Translations under genes and position numbers: made by a program | Part shown: positions 52,935 through 62,837 of the stretch, piece after piece | How the letters are laid out: each line of letters begins with the position of its first letter | Numbering within the stretch: position 1 is the first letter of the stretch | DNA from: Prevotella sp. | GTDB taxonomy: Bacteria; Bacteroidota; Bacteroidia; Bacteroidales; Bacteroidaceae | Assembly (NCBI GenBank): GCA_017413085.1 | Contig: JAFPVC010000061.1 | Coordinates: forward strand, 158,946-222,945 | DNA length: 64,000 nucleotides | Direction: 5' to 3' | The notes under the pieces: model-generated | Told to the model about the DNA's origin: nothing | What the model saw: only the letters and a program-made list of their open reading frames with translations | Database searches by the model: none

Positions 52935-53963
52935 CTACACATGCCGGGTACCGTGCAGCATTATACCTATGCGGTTGGCAATGGCACGAGTGATATTGCT
53001 GATGTTGCCATGCCGCAGGTTCAGCCACAGTTCTTCTAGCGAATACTGCACCTTGCGCCATGGATGATCCCACGCATAAAGCAGAAACATGCGCTTCTGA
53101 TATTCTGCGTACTCTCTGACCTCCTGCGGATGCGTGAGTGGAAATGTCAAATCATGCCGCCCCATTGTGAAGATGCGGCGCAGACGACGTGGCATTAATT
53201 CGAGAGCAGCCGAATAATGTGCTCCGCTGTTCAGTCCCACATTGTTTATCATGTTTACGCGTGGCATAATGGCAAGTCCGTCGTGCATCAGCATATATGC
53301 ACCGAAGATACTCTCAAAGTATTGCTTACCTGATGAGGCATGCTGGCGGTAGGCGTTTGGCAGCACACTGTGCTGGCGGTATTGCCTCACCTTGTCGCAC
53401 AGCAGTTTAAACTGCTCAGGGTCGTTCACGAAACCATATTCCCCGTCCCAGTTATTGACAACCCTTGCCCACGATGCCCAGCCCCAGATATTGAATGTAC
53501 GGGTGAAGAAATAAGAATCGCCGCACGGCAGTTGGGTTTGCTCATCGGTGTTGAAACCTGCCACCATCGTTATGCGTTCGTCATTCTCATAGCGGTCAAG
53601 CATTTCCTTGCAGAAAGGAAAGAACGACTGGCTCGGCACTACGTCGTCTTCAAGCACGATGCACTTGTCGGTAAGCGAGAAAGCCCACTGCTGCGAAAGG
53701 TAGCCGCTGGGGTCACACCCACGGTTCTGCTCTTGATAATTGCGATGCACCTCACACTGCCAGTCTATATTGTCGTCGCTTACCATCTCGCGACATGCCA
53801 TTATACCTGGCATGTCATCATGGTCGGGCCGTGGGCCGTCCTGATACAGAAACAGGCGTGCAGGACGGGCTTTCTTTACTTCAGCCCATACCTGAGCAAA
53901 ACTGTCAGTGCGTGCATGAAACAGCATAAGCACGCTTATATCAATGAGAGAAGGGCTTTTCAT
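52935..53963 (-). CDS. HlpA-type GT-A glycosyltransferase
   Basis: A 342-residue protein with a GT-A style start (LIDISVLMLFHARTDSFAQVWAEVKKARPARLFLYQDGPRP). CIVLEDDVVPSQSFFPFCKEML has the acidic cluster that binds the metal-nucleotide sugar, and a family region RTFNIWGWASWARVVNNWD follows. This matches the group annotated as HlpA-like or glycosyltransferase family 2-related proteins in capsule and lipopolysaccharide loci. The sugar is unknown. It is the first gene of a two-gene minus-strand transcript with the flippase. Confidence 0.78.
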   Translation of the reverse strand: MKSPSLIDISVLMLFHARTDSFAQVWAEVKKARPARLFLYQDGPRPDHDDMPGIMACREMVSDDNIDWQCEVHRNYQEQNRGCDPSGYLSQQWAFSLTDKCIVLEDDVVPSQSFFPFCKEMLDRYENDERITMVAGFNTDEQTQLPCGDSYFFTRTFNIWGWASWARVVNNWDGEYGFVNDPEQFKLLCDKVRQYRQHSVLPNAYRQHASSGKQYFESIFGAYMLMHDGLAIMPRVNMINNVGLNSGAHYSAALELMPRRLRRIFTMGRHDLTFPLTHPQEVREYAEYQKRMFLLYAWDHPWRKVQYSLEELWLNLRHGNISNITRAIANRIGIMLHGTRHV

Positions 53964-53992
53964 ATATAATACAGAAATCTGTTTATGGGATG

Positions 53993-54024
53993 CAAAAATA
54001 CAAAAACTTTTTCATATCTCCAAA
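53993..54024 (-). promoter_or_regulatory. Promoter of the HlpA-type transferase and flippase genes
   Basis: Minus-strand TTTG (54024-54021), 20 bp and TATTTTTG (54000-53993). It overlaps the divergent promoter of the fucosyltransferase-like gene. Confidence 0.6.
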
Positions 54025-54040
54025 AAAAACATTACCTTTG
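54010..54040 (+). promoter_or_regulatory. Promoter of the fucosyltransferase-like gene
   Basis: TTTC (54010-54013), 19 bp and TACCTTTG (54033-54040). It puts the transcript start near 54047, after the first in-frame ATG at 53985, and so fixes the start codon at 54105. Confidence 0.55.
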
Positions 54041-54104
54041 CACCTGCATATACAAAACATTACGCTTTACACGTAATACTATACACATTTATATACTTAT
54101 ACAC

Positions 54105-54959
54105 ATGAATTCCGACAAACTGTGTTTTGTACCGTTCGGAGGCTCGGCCAACAGGATGCGCGCCAGTGCCTCAGCTGTCAACCTGGCTCGGCAGTGCGCT
54201 GTTCAGCTCGATGTGGTGTGGTTCCGCGAATGGGCCATGGAGGCGAGACTGAGCGATTTGTTTCAGCCGTTTGAAGCGCAGGGCATAACCATGCGCGATG
54301 CTTCATGGTGGGAGTATTACGTGTTTGACCGTCCACGCAAGAAGAATTTGTGGCTGCCCATGCTGCCACAGCGCATGATGTTCAAGCGCAGCATGTCGGA
54401 ACAGGAGAGCACCGCACGTGCACTTGAAGGATATGACTTCAACGAATGGGTGTTACAAGGAGGTGCATCTATTCTGCCTTCGTGCATGAAGTTTGGCAAC
54501 TTTGCAGATTATGGTTCGCTGCTCCGCGAGATATTCCACCCGGTGAAAGCCGTCACAGACGAGGTCGGCAGGTTCCGTGAGAATTTCTCAGCCCACACCA
54601 TCGGTGCCCACATACGCCGCACCGACAGCGTAGCATCGATAAAGCACAGTCCGACGGAAGTGTTCATCAGTACGTTCGACCGGGAGATTGACATGCACAA
54701 TGACACATGCATATTCCTTGCCACCGACGATGAACCGACACGCACGGAACTGCAGGAACGCTATGGTTCACGAATAATAACATCCTCACGTCCCGCCACA
54801 CGCAAGAGCGCAGAAGGCGTGCGCGACGGCCTTGTTGACATGTACACACTTGCTGCCACGCAGTGCATCTACGGAAGTGTGGGCAGCAGTTTCTCTGTCA
54901 TGGCCGCGGAGATTGGTGGTGTAGAACTGATTATGTGCAAGTCTGAGGCTAATCCGTAA
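54105..54959 (+). CDS. Fucosyltransferase-like glycosyltransferase (HxRRxD superfamily)
   Basis: A 284-residue protein from ATG 54105 (MNSDKLCFVPFGGSANRMRA). The first part of the longer frame lies before the promoter. The GDP-fucose superfamily motifs are present: an N-terminal FGGSANRMRA block, the arginine motif GAHIRRTDS, CIFLATDDEPTRTEL, and the C-terminal YGSVGSSFSVMAAE. These place it near the GT11 and O-fucosyltransferase branches. Fucose transfer is probable but the linkage is not. It converges with the next gene and overlaps it by 11 bp. Confidence 0.72.
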   Translation: MNSDKLCFVPFGGSANRMRASASAVNLARQCAVQLDVVWFREWAMEARLSDLFQPFEAQGITMRDASWWEYYVFDRPRKKNLWLPMLPQRMMFKRSMSEQESTARALEGYDFNEWVLQGGASILPSCMKFGNFADYGSLLREIFHPVKAVTDEVGRFRENFSAHTIGAHIRRTDSVASIKHSPTEVFISTFDREIDMHNDTCIFLATDDEPTRTELQERYGSRIITSSRPATRKSAEGVRDGLVDMYTLAATQCIYGSVGSSFSVMAAEIGGVELIMCKSEANP

Positions 54960-56031
54960 GTGCCTTTTGCAATGCCTGCTCCAACTGTTTGCCATGCTTG
55001 ACCTTGCGCGAATACTCTGCAACGCCTTCCTTTATATCATTTAACTGTTCTGCAGAAAGCGAGCGCACTGCATCATATATGTCATTAAGCGAGCGGACGG
55101 TTATGCCGAGCTTGTATTCCTCCACATATTTTGCCATGGCACTCTCGCTCCACACGATAACGGGCAGTCCCTTGGCCAAATACAACGATAGTTTGAAGGG
55201 AGCGTTGTAGCGCAGGTACTCCCCCATCCTTCCGGTACAGCCGTCAAGGCTGTCGCCATCCCATACTAATCCCCATGTACCCTCTATGCCGGCAATATCG
55301 TCATTGCTGAAAAAACCTTTGTATTGTATATTATCGTTCGTAATCAAATTGCCGGTGTCCTTGCCATACAGGAAGAACCGTAAACCTTCATGCGGTGTCA
55401 GTTCGTTGAGTTTACTCAAGAAAGTGCTCTTGCCCAAGTTGCCGGCAAACACGACATCAATATTCCCGGTCATGTCAGTGGATGCACAGTCTGCCTCATA
55501 GTCATTGAGGTAGTCGAAGAATTCAAGTATAACCGTCTTGCCTTTGAATCCAAGTCCACGCAGTTTGTCGGCCATAGGCTGGCTGTGCACTATCACGGTG
55601 TCGACATTCTGCAACAGTTGTTCCTCCTCATGGTTTTTCTTTGCCCCTACCTGCAGTATGCCAAGGTCGTGCATGAGCATTATTATTCGGTTTCCGTCAC
55701 GATTCAGATTCTTGACCACACGAAACATTGCCTCTGTAGAAAAGCCGTACTGCACGAAGATGTCGGCATTCTTTATTCTTTCGAGTTTCCTCGACTGTAA
55801 TAAAACATACGCCTGCCAACTGAGATTGTAGGCATGCAGCAGCACTTTCTTCCAAAGTGGTTTGCCAAGTTTCGTTAACCGACTGCCATACAGACACTCA
55901 GTCTCAAAGCCGAGTCTGCCGGCTGTTTTCTCAGCATCGGAATGTGGCTTTGAACAAGCGTCATAGTGGGTCACGCCGAAGTTGCTCTTGTTCAGAGCGT
56001 CAATGTGGTATCGTTTTCTTGTTATTCCCAT
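54949..56031 (-). CDS. Gtf3/galactofuranosyltransferase-like glycosyltransferase
   Basis: A product of 360 residues from ATG 56031 (MGITRKRYHIDALNKSNFG). The ATG at 56076 precedes the predicted transcript start near 56057 and is rejected. It resembles bacterial Gtf3 and beta-1,6-galactofuranosyltransferases. The C-lobe signature GTWGLVWDGDSLDGCTGRMGEYLRYNAPFKLSLYLAKGLPVIVWSESAMAKYV is almost complete, and IIMLMHDLGILQ and VIVHSQPMADKLRGLGF precede it. The family transfers a hexose or galactofuranose in surface glycan synthesis. It stands alone on the minus strand, divergent from psd. Confidence 0.8.
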   Translation of the reverse strand: MGITRKRYHIDALNKSNFGVTHYDACSKPHSDAEKTAGRLGFETECLYGSRLTKLGKPLWKKVLLHAYNLSWQAYVLLQSRKLERIKNADIFVQYGFSTEAMFRVVKNLNRDGNRIIMLMHDLGILQVGAKKNHEEEQLLQNVDTVIVHSQPMADKLRGLGFKGKTVILEFFDYLNDYEADCASTDMTGNIDVVFAGNLGKSTFLSKLNELTPHEGLRFFLYGKDTGNLITNDNIQYKGFFSNDDIAGIEGTWGLVWDGDSLDGCTGRMGEYLRYNAPFKLSLYLAKGLPVIVWSESAMAKYVEEYKLGITVRSLNDIYDAVRSLSAEQLNDIKEGVAEYSRKVKHGKQLEQALQKALTD

Positions 56032-56063
56032 AGCAAATGATTTACACACTAAAATGCGCAATG

Positions 56064-56097
56064 CAAAATTACACATTTTAATTCAATTGACTGCAAA
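56064..56097 (-). promoter_or_regulatory. Promoter of the Gtf3-like gene
   Basis: Minus-strand TAATTTTG (56071-56064) with TTTG (56097-56094) 22 bp upstream, a slightly long spacer. Confidence 0.45.
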
Positions 56098-56132
56098 AAA
56101 AAACATAAAATACATACTTTCAATGATAAATA

Positions 56133-56164
56133 TTTGTGCATTTCGATTATTTTACTTAACTTTG
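56133..56164 (+). promoter_or_regulatory. Promoter of psd
   Basis: TTTG (56133-56136), 20 bp and TAACTTTG (56157-56164), about 32 bp before the start codon. Confidence 0.65.
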
Positions 56165-56195
56165 CAGGATAATAACCATTATCGGAAAAGCAAAC

Positions 56196-56894
56196 GTGGG
56201 AAAAAGAATAAAGAAACTCAAGAAAATACGCATACACCATGAGGGCACGCATCTGCTAATCTACAGCGCAGTGTTGCTCATAGCCATCGGCTACGTGCTG
56301 TGGCGATTCATACCGTCACACATACCTTTTTACGTGTATGCCGTACTTTTCGGTTCGGTATGGTGTATTGCACTCAACTTCTTCCGCTGTCCTATACGCA
56401 AATTCGCTGAGGACGACATTGATACCGACAAGCTTGTGGTAGCCCCGGCCGACGGCAAAGTGGTTGTAATAGAAGAGGTGATGGAAGAGAAATACCTGCA
56501 TGAGAAGCGCATCATGGTCAGCATCTTCATGAGTCTCTTCAACGTACATGCCAACTGGTTTCCTGTAGACGGCAAGGTAAAGATGGTGCACCATCAGAAC
56601 GGACACTTCCATCGTGCATGGCTGCCTAAGGCAAGCGACGAGAACGAAATGACTGATATTATAATCACTACCGTTGACGGCACTGACATTTTGTGTCGTC
56701 AGGTTGCTGGTGCGGTGGCACGACGTATAGTAACCTATGCAAAGGAGGGTGACGATTGCTACATTGACGAGCATCTGGGCTTCATAAAGTTCGGTTCGCG
56801 TGTCGATGTATTCCTGCCACTCGGCACCGACATTAAAGTCGTAATGGGACAGTCTACAACCGGCAATCAAACTGTAATAGCTGAACTGAAATAA
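56196..56894 (+). CDS. psd: Phosphatidylserine decarboxylase, short type
   Basis: A 232-residue enzyme that makes phosphatidylethanolamine in the inner membrane. It cleaves itself to create a pyruvoyl group. The expected cleavage serine is Ser201 in FGSRVD. Also present are [10 protein letters not shown], the catalytic [13 protein letters not shown] (His118) and [12 protein letters not shown]. Two N-terminal helices (about 20-62) anchor it. The start is GTG at 56196. In many relatives the serine-transferase gene pssA follows. Here a hairpin and then a surface protein follow instead. Confidence 0.93.
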   Translation: MGKRIKKLKKIRIHHEGTHLLIYSAVLLIAIGYVLWRFIPSHIPFYVYAVLFGSVWCIALNFFRCPIRKFAEDDIDTDKLVVAPADGKVVVIEEVMEEKYLHEKRIMVSIFMSLFNVHANWFPVDGKVKMVHHQNGHFHRAWLPKASDENEMTDIIITTVDGTDILCRQVAGAVARRIVTYAKEGDDCYIDEHLGFIKFGSRVDVFLPLGTDIKVVMGQSTTGNQTVIAELK

Positions 56895-56927
56895 ACGCTT
56901 ATGCGGACATAATATCACAATTAAGGA

Positions 56928-56972
56928 AGAGGGTGTATCAAAAACTCGGAGTTTTGATGCTACCTCTTTAAT
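56928..56972 (+). terminator. Probable terminator after psd
   Basis: A 16-bp imperfect stem (56928-56943 with 56952-56967) with a GTATCAAAA/TTTTGAT core and a small internal loop, followed by a TTAATTG stretch. The remaining 130 bp before the giant gene contain a second short hairpin (TTCCTTGA/TCAAGGGAA) and no recognisable promoter. Confidence 0.5.
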
Positions 56973-57101
56973 TGTTAATGCAAGGAGGCACGCCAATGGT
57001 CTATAGACTTTTTTCCTTGAACTAAGGTCAAGGGAAACCGCAGTGTTTTTCGTGCATTAAGTGAACTCTGACTATCGAATCATTAAACAATAATAATCAT
57101 C

Positions 57102-60100
57102 ATGCAATTTAATCAAACCATTAAGAGAATTTTCTCGGCGCCGACTGCCAAGTGGTCGAGCGGTGCACGGCGAGCAGCCATGCTGTTGCTTGTAACGATG
57201 CTCACCTCCGCTGGGGCGTGGGCTACCATTACGGGTGGTGGTACAGCAAGCGACCCGTATGTCATCAATAATAACGATGACTGGAACACGTTTTCCAACG
57301 AGAACAATGCTGCTATCTATTGGACAAGCGGTGTCTATGTGAAACTTGCTACAGACATTGGCACGTCTACAGCCGTCACCACGATGGTTGGCACTAGCAG
57401 CAACAAGTTCAAAGGTACGTTCGATGGCGGTGCCCACACGCTTACCATCAGCTATGATGTAAATGAGGACTACGTGGCTCCTTTCCGCTATGTGGACGGC
57501 GCCACCATTAAGGACTTGCATGTGACAGGTAGCATCACCACCAAAAATAGGAAGTTTGCCGGTGGACTAATGGCCGAGCCCTCGGGCAACTGCACCATCA
57601 GCAACTGCAGGTCGAGTGTAGCCATTAACAGTTACACGAGCGGCGATGGTACCCATGGCGGCTTTATCGGCGTGGCTAGAGGCGGCAGTTACACCATTAC
57701 GATTAACAACTGCCTCTTCGACGGCCAGTTGCTAAAGACTGGTAATAGTCCCAACTCGTGCGGTGGCTTTGTGGGCTGGCATGAGGGCAAAATCAACTTC
57801 ACGGGTTGTTACTTTAACCCGTCTGCCAACATCACCATAAGCACCAACAATAGTGCAACTTTCGCCCGCAATGGTGTGACCAGCATTGACCATTGTTACT
57901 ACAAGACGGCCTTCGGTACCGTCCAAGGCACAGCAGTTGGCAATATGTCCGCCACCGAAATCTGTGCAGCCCTCAACGCCGGCGGCGAAGACTGGCAAGT
58001 TGATGGCAACAACGTCGTGCCCGTCATGGTGCACAATCCACTCAAACTCCAGTACGCCACCATCGGCGGCGTCAGTTCGAAATACCTTTATATCTCCTCG
58101 CCCATTAGCATCATGCCAACAGTGACCGCAGCCGACGGCACTGTGCTCACCGCTGGCTCCGACTACACCGTCACCATCAAAAACAGCAGCGACCAGACCG
58201 TGACCACTATTAACGCTACGGGCGACTATACCCTGACCGTTACCGGTAAGGGTAGCTACACTGGCTCGCAGAGCGTTAGCTTCACCGTAACCGACTGCCC
58301 CGAAGGCCTCTCCGTCGACAACGCCTATAGCAAGGGCGAAGTCGGTTACTACTACGTCAACATGCCTGCGAACGACACGAAAACGCTGACTATTCCAGAC
58401 GGATTTACCTCTTCCTTCAAGGTTTATGACGACGGCGGCAAGGGTGGCGGCAACTCCAGCGGCATCCCCGGCAACTACAGCAGCAATTGCAATGGCTACC
58501 TTATTATCACGGCACCTACGGGGCATGCGATTAATCTTTCAGGCAATATCAAAACGCAAACTACTTATGATAAGTTGACCGTTTGGAACGGCACCGACAC
58601 CAGCGACGACAGCAAGAAGATACTTGACGGGATAAACGGCACAGTGACCGACATCAACGTAATTAGCACCGGCAACGTCATTATGCTTTATTTCAATTCT
58701 AATGACGGTTGGGAATACTACGGTCTAGATCTTGACGTGACGCTTATTGACACCAGCAAAAAGTATGACATCACGATAAACAGCGTCACAGGCGGCAACG
58801 TTGCAGCTAGTATGGACGGTTTAAGTGTAACCGAGGCCAAGTGGAAAGACGTAGTCACACTGACCTCCACCCCCACCAACAGCAACTTTCTCTGCGACCT
58901 AAGCGTGAAGGGTAAAGACAACGAGAATGTGGCAGTGACAGATATGCTTTGGTATACCGACGCAAGCACCGCCACGTTCACCATGCCCTTCTCAGCCGTC
59001 ACAGTCACCCCAACGTTCACTGATAACCTGACTGCCGCAGGCGGTCTCTACATTAACATGCCAAAGACCGGTACGAAGAACGCCACTATTCCCGCGGGCG
59101 TACAGTCGTTTAAGCTGTATGACGACGGCGGCGAGGGCGGCGGCAGCGGCATCACCCAACCAGGAAGCTACTTCGTCCCCACCAACGAACCAGGCAACTA
59201 CAGCGACAATTGTAACGGCTATCTTGTTATCACCGCGCCAGAGGGAACTATGATTAAATTTTCAGGCAACATCAAAACGCAATCAGGTGACAAACTGACC
59301 GTCTGGAACGGCACTGATACAAGCGACGACAGTAAGAAAATACTTGACGGGATAAGCGGCAAAGTAAGTGACATCGACAAATTAAGCATCGGCAACGTGA
59401 TTACGGTCTATTTTTGTTCTAATGCGGCTAACAACATAGCTGGGCTCGACTTTACCGTGACGATAGCTAATCCCAACGATCTTCAACATGGCACCATCAC
59501 CGATATTGAATCGAGTTACAACTGCATTTCCTCGCCTGTCAGCATTACTCCCACAGTGAAGGCTGCCGACGGCACCACGCTGACTCTTGGTACTCACTTC
59601 ACTGCTACGCTCGACGACAACAATGTGTCTTCGTTCCCGTTCGAGATCATCGACAAGGGCGACCATAAGCTGACCGTCACAGGTAAGGGCGACTACACAG
59701 GCTCGCAGAGCGTTAGTTTCCATGTAAATTCTCTTAGCAGAATCACCTATGATAGCGAAGGTGGCTATTTCATTATGGACGAAGCCCAGGACTTCGAGGA
59801 CCTGGCAGACTTTGTGAACGCTGGTAACAACTGTAAAGACTTGACGTTCAAGATGACGGGACCTGTGCAATTCGGCGATGGCACAGCAACAGGCGATGCC
59901 AACCATACGCCTATCGGCAGTGATTATGACCACAGCTTCGCTGGAACATTCGACGGACAGAATAATACCATCAGTGGTCTTATTGTTAACGCAACTGATT
60001 ATGCCGGTTTATTTGGTTATACAGATAGTTATAGTAAGATACAGAATGTGACCATCACCAATTCCAACATCAGTGCCACAGGCAACTATGCTGGCGGTTT

Positions 60101-62636
60101 TGTGGGTTATGCTCATGGTACAAATACTGAAATTACGAACTGTCATGTTACGGCAAGTGTTACCGTTTCTGCGACGAATTATGCAGGAGGTATTCTTGGT
60201 CGTTCAAACATTCAGCAAAGCAAGGGTATAATAAAGAATAACTCCAGCGCAGCCACTGTTTCTGGAAACCAAAACGTTGGTGGTATTACGGGGTTTGGTC
60301 CAGCTATCATTGCTAAAATTGAGGACTGTATTTATACAGGTAACAGCGTAACGGGAACCAACAATGTTGGTGCTATTACTGGAGAGGTGGGTTCAAGTAG
60401 TAATGGAGTCGTGAACTGTTACACAACTAATGATATGACGAGTATTGGTATGGGCGAGAATGGTGCGTTTCTTTATTCCTCAACACCTGCCACTGGCTTG
60501 TATTACCCCGTAACAATAATGGATTATACTGGCTATGCTAATTGCATCGTCAGCAATCTGTATGACAGCTATCTCACTGACGGCATCACTCCAACCGACA
60601 TCGTGTCTGTCGTGAAGGATGCTACCGGCAATGAATTTACTGCAGGTACTGACTACGCTATCAGCTACTCACCCAATGCTTCCCCCATTGCAGCTGGCAA
60701 CTACACCATGACCCTCACTGGTGTATCTGCAAACTGTGGTGGCAGTTATACGCACGACTTCACTCTGGTTGCTCAGTCCTTTGAGGGCAGCGGAACCCAG
60801 GAGTCGCCCTACATGATTGCCACTATTGACCAATTGGCGCAGGTGGCACAGTATGTGAACGACGGCACACTCGGCAGTGGCAGTTATACAAAGCACTACA
60901 AATTAACAGCCGACCTCGATTACACAGGAAAGACCTATACCCAGATTGGTACTGACGCAAATCGCTTCAATGGCGTATTCGACGGACAGGGCCATACGAT
61001 AAAGGGCATCACCGTAGAAGCAGCACAGCCGGGTCTCTTCGGCTATATAGAAAATGCCACCGTGAAAAATCTGTGGCTCGACAACAGCAGCTTCACCATG
61101 ACAGGTGACGATTATGCTGGTGGTTTTGTATGCCGCAGCTATAAATCCACCATTGAGAACTGTCATGTCAGCAGTCAGGTGACTATCTCCAAAAACAAAT
61201 ATTGGGCTTGTACTGGTGGTATCGTAGGCCTTGCTAGACTTGGGACAATACGTGGCTGTACCAGTGCTGTTCACATGGATGACTCTGACTCTAAATATGT
61301 TAATAAATGTGGTGGCATCCTAGGATATGAAAGCGACAATAGTTCTGTTGATCATTTATCTATTTATGATAATCTCTATTATGGGACACAACTTACTGGC
61401 GAACCAGGTATATTTTATTATAGTTCTTATACTGAGGGTGGGAAATCAGAATACTTTTACCGTAACCTTACCGCTGCTTCATGTGATGTAGGTGCTGAGT
61501 GGATTCATAAAGCCACAGTTGTCAGTTGCTCAGATGAACTGACCGGCACATTCAACATTGTCCACAATGAAGATGAGGATATACGTGAGATTACCTATGA
61601 CTACAATGGTTTGAAGGTCGTTTATAACAATAATAGTAACAATGGTAAATGGGCCAAAGGCATCTACTTCGATGGAATTCTCTACATACATACTTCCTAT
61701 AAGTATACGGCAAATCTTTCGCCAAAGCGCACTGGCTTTACATCAACCAAGTATTATAGGAATGGTAATGCCTTTAGCGATTCTAACGGCGAGAACGGCT
61801 CATTTAATAGCGATGCGCTTATTTCATGGGATTCTGATCACCATTATTGGGATGTAGTGTATGGTATCACCTTGGCAGACAATGCCACCACCAACGCTGA
61901 CATTATCGACACATTCGACGGCGCTGTATGCGATGTAACGTTAAGCGGACATAAGTTCTATCAGGATAGAGATTGGAACACAATATGCCTACCGTTTGAC
62001 TTAGATGTTACTTGTAACGAATTCGAAAATAGCCAAATAGGAGACATCCGCGTAATGGAACTGGACGCTGCGAACTCAAACCTTGATGCAGACGGTAAGC
62101 TGACACTTGCTTTCACTGCTGAGTGGACAACCATGAAGGCTGGCAAACCTTATATCGTAAGGTGGCCTAACGGCACTGGTGATATACTCGAGAGCCCAAC
62201 AATCACTGGCGTGACCATCGACAAGACAGAGCGTCCTGTCTGCTTCACGAACAATAAGACCTCTGGAGACTGCCAGTTCATGGGCAACTATGCTCCATTA
62301 GAGATTACTGATGCTAACCGTGACGACATCTTGCTGCTGGCTGCCGGCAATAAGCTGGGCTATGCCAAGACCGACCGCACCATTGAGAACGGCAAGGCAC
62401 TCGGAGCCTTCCGCGCATACTTCTATATCACTGACGATGGTGGCAGCCTTGCCGCACGCGAGTTCGTACTGAACTTCGGTGATGAAGAGGAAGCCACGGG
62501 CATTATTTCAATTGAAAATGGAAAATCGAAAGGTGAAAATGAGGCTGGCGCAATCTATGACCTGCAGGGCCGCAAGGTGGAGAATATGGTCAAGGGCCTT
62601 TACATCGTGAATGGAAAGAAAGTCGTAGTGGAATAA
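57102..62636 (+). CDS. Giant secreted surface protein with GLUG-type repeats and duplicated CUB-like domains
   Basis: A 1844-residue exported protein. The long signal region ends near SAGAWA. The order is: a GLUG-type beta-helix region (about 45-290; FAGGLMAEPSG, THGGFIGVARG), an Ig-like/MBG-type domain (about 310-395; GDYTLTVTGKGSYTGSQSVSFTV), CUB-like domain 1 (about 405-550), a short InlB-like unit, CUB-like domain 2 (about 640-790), a second MBG unit, two further GLUG regions (YAGGFVGYAHG, YAGGFVCRSYK) and a C-terminal beta domain. It ends in IYDLQGRKVENMVKGLYIVNGKKVVVE, the recurrent Prevotella tail that resembles type IX sorting tails. The two CUB-like copies are close repeats in DNA as well. 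An adhesion role is plausible. Confidence 0.85.
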   Translation: MQFNQTIKRIFSAPTAKWSSGARRAAMLLLVTMLTSAGAWATITGGGTASDPYVINNNDDWNTFSNENNAAIYWTSGVYVKLATDIGTSTAVTTMVGTSSNKFKGTFDGGAHTLTISYDVNEDYVAPFRYVDGATIKDLHVTGSITTKNRKFAGGLMAEPSGNCTISNCRSSVAINSYTSGDGTHGGFIGVARGGSYTITINNCLFDGQLLKTGNSPNSCGGFVGWHEGKINFTGCYFNPSANITISTNNSATFARNGVTSIDHCYYKTAFGTVQGTAVGNMSATEICAALNAGGEDWQVDGNNVVPVMVHNPLKLQYATIGGVSSKYLYISSPISIMPTVTAADGTVLTAGSDYTVTIKNSSDQTVTTINATGDYTLTVTGKGSYTGSQSVSFTVTDCPEGLSVDNAYSKGEVGYYYVNMPANDTKTLTIPDGFTSSFKVYDDGGKGGGNSSGIPGNYSSNCNGYLIITAPTGHAINLSGNIKTQTTYDKLTVWNGTDTSDDSKKILDGINGTVTDINVISTGNVIMLYFNSNDGWEYYGLDLDVTLIDTSKKYDITINSVTGGNVAASMDGLSVTEAKWKDVVTLTSTPTNSNFLCDLSVKGKDNENVAVTDMLWYTDASTATFTMPFSAVTVTPTFTDNLTAAGGLYINMPKTGTKNATIPAGVQSFKLYDDGGEGGGSGITQPGSYFVPTNEPGNYSDNCNGYLVITAPEGTMIKFSGNIKTQSGDKLTVWNGTDTSDDSKKILDGISGKVSDIDKLSIGNVITVYFCSNAANNIAGLDFTVTIANPNDLQHGTITDIESSYNCISSPVSITPTVKAADGTTLTLGTHFTATLDDNNVSSFPFEIIDKGDHKLTVTGKGDYTGSQSVSFHVNSLSRITYDSEGGYFIMDEAQDFEDLADFVNAGNNCKDLTFKMTGPVQFGDGTATGDANHTPIGSDYDHSFAGTFDGQNNTISGLIVNATDYAGLFGYTDSYSKIQNVTITNSNISATGNYAGGFVGYAHGTNTEITNCHVTASVTVSATNYAGGILGRSNIQQSKGIIKNNSSAATVSGNQNVGGITGFGPAIIAKIEDCIYTGNSVTGTNNVGAITGEVGSSSNGVVNCYTTNDMTSIGMGENGAFLYSSTPATGLYYPVTIMDYTGYANCIVSNLYDSYLTDGITPTDIVSVVKDATGNEFTAGTDYAISYSPNASPIAAGNYTMTLTGVSANCGGSYTHDFTLVAQSFEGSGTQESPYMIATIDQLAQVAQYVNDGTLGSGSYTKHYKLTADLDYTGKTYTQIGTDANRFNGVFDGQGHTIKGITVEAAQPGLFGYIENATVKNLWLDNSSFTMTGDDYAGGFVCRSYKSTIENCHVSSQVTISKNKYWACTGGIVGLARLGTIRGCTSAVHMDDSDSKYVNKCGGILGYESDNSSVDHLSIYDNLYYGTQLTGEPGIFYYSSYTEGGKSEYFYRNLTAASCDVGAEWIHKATVVSCSDELTGTFNIVHNEDEDIREITYDYNGLKVVYNNNSNNGKWAKGIYFDGILYIHTSYKYTANLSPKRTGFTSTKYYRNGNAFSDSNGENGSFNSDALISWDSDHHYWDVVYGITLADNATTNADIIDTFDGAVCDVTLSGHKFYQDRDWNTICLPFDLDVTCNEFENSQIGDIRVMELDAANSNLDADGKLTLAFTAEWTTMKAGKPYIVRWPNGTGDILESPTITGVTIDKTERPVCFTNNKTSGDCQFMGNYAPLEITDANRDDILLLAAGNKLGYAKTDRTIENGKALGAFRAYFYITDDGGSLAAREFVLNFGDEEEATGIISIENGKSKGENEAGAIYDLQGRKVENMVKGLYIVNGKKVVVE

Positions 62637-62837
62637 ATTCGACCTATAGCTCATTTTGCAGGCTAAAACCACTTTTAAAGCACTAAGCCACAGAGATTTT
62701 GACAAATCAAGCTACCTTCAGCGACAAATTGACGTTTGAAATTGCTCAATAGCTCATTTTGCAGGCTGGAACAGGTCTGAATCCCCGATAAACACTAACT
62801 TTGCAACCATTTAAGATGTCATAAACGCAGAGTTAGT

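Noticed and set aside
53985-54104. N-terminal extension of the fucosyltransferase-like gene
   Set aside because: The extra 40 residues precede and include the predicted promoter, and look like translated AT-rich noncoding DNA.
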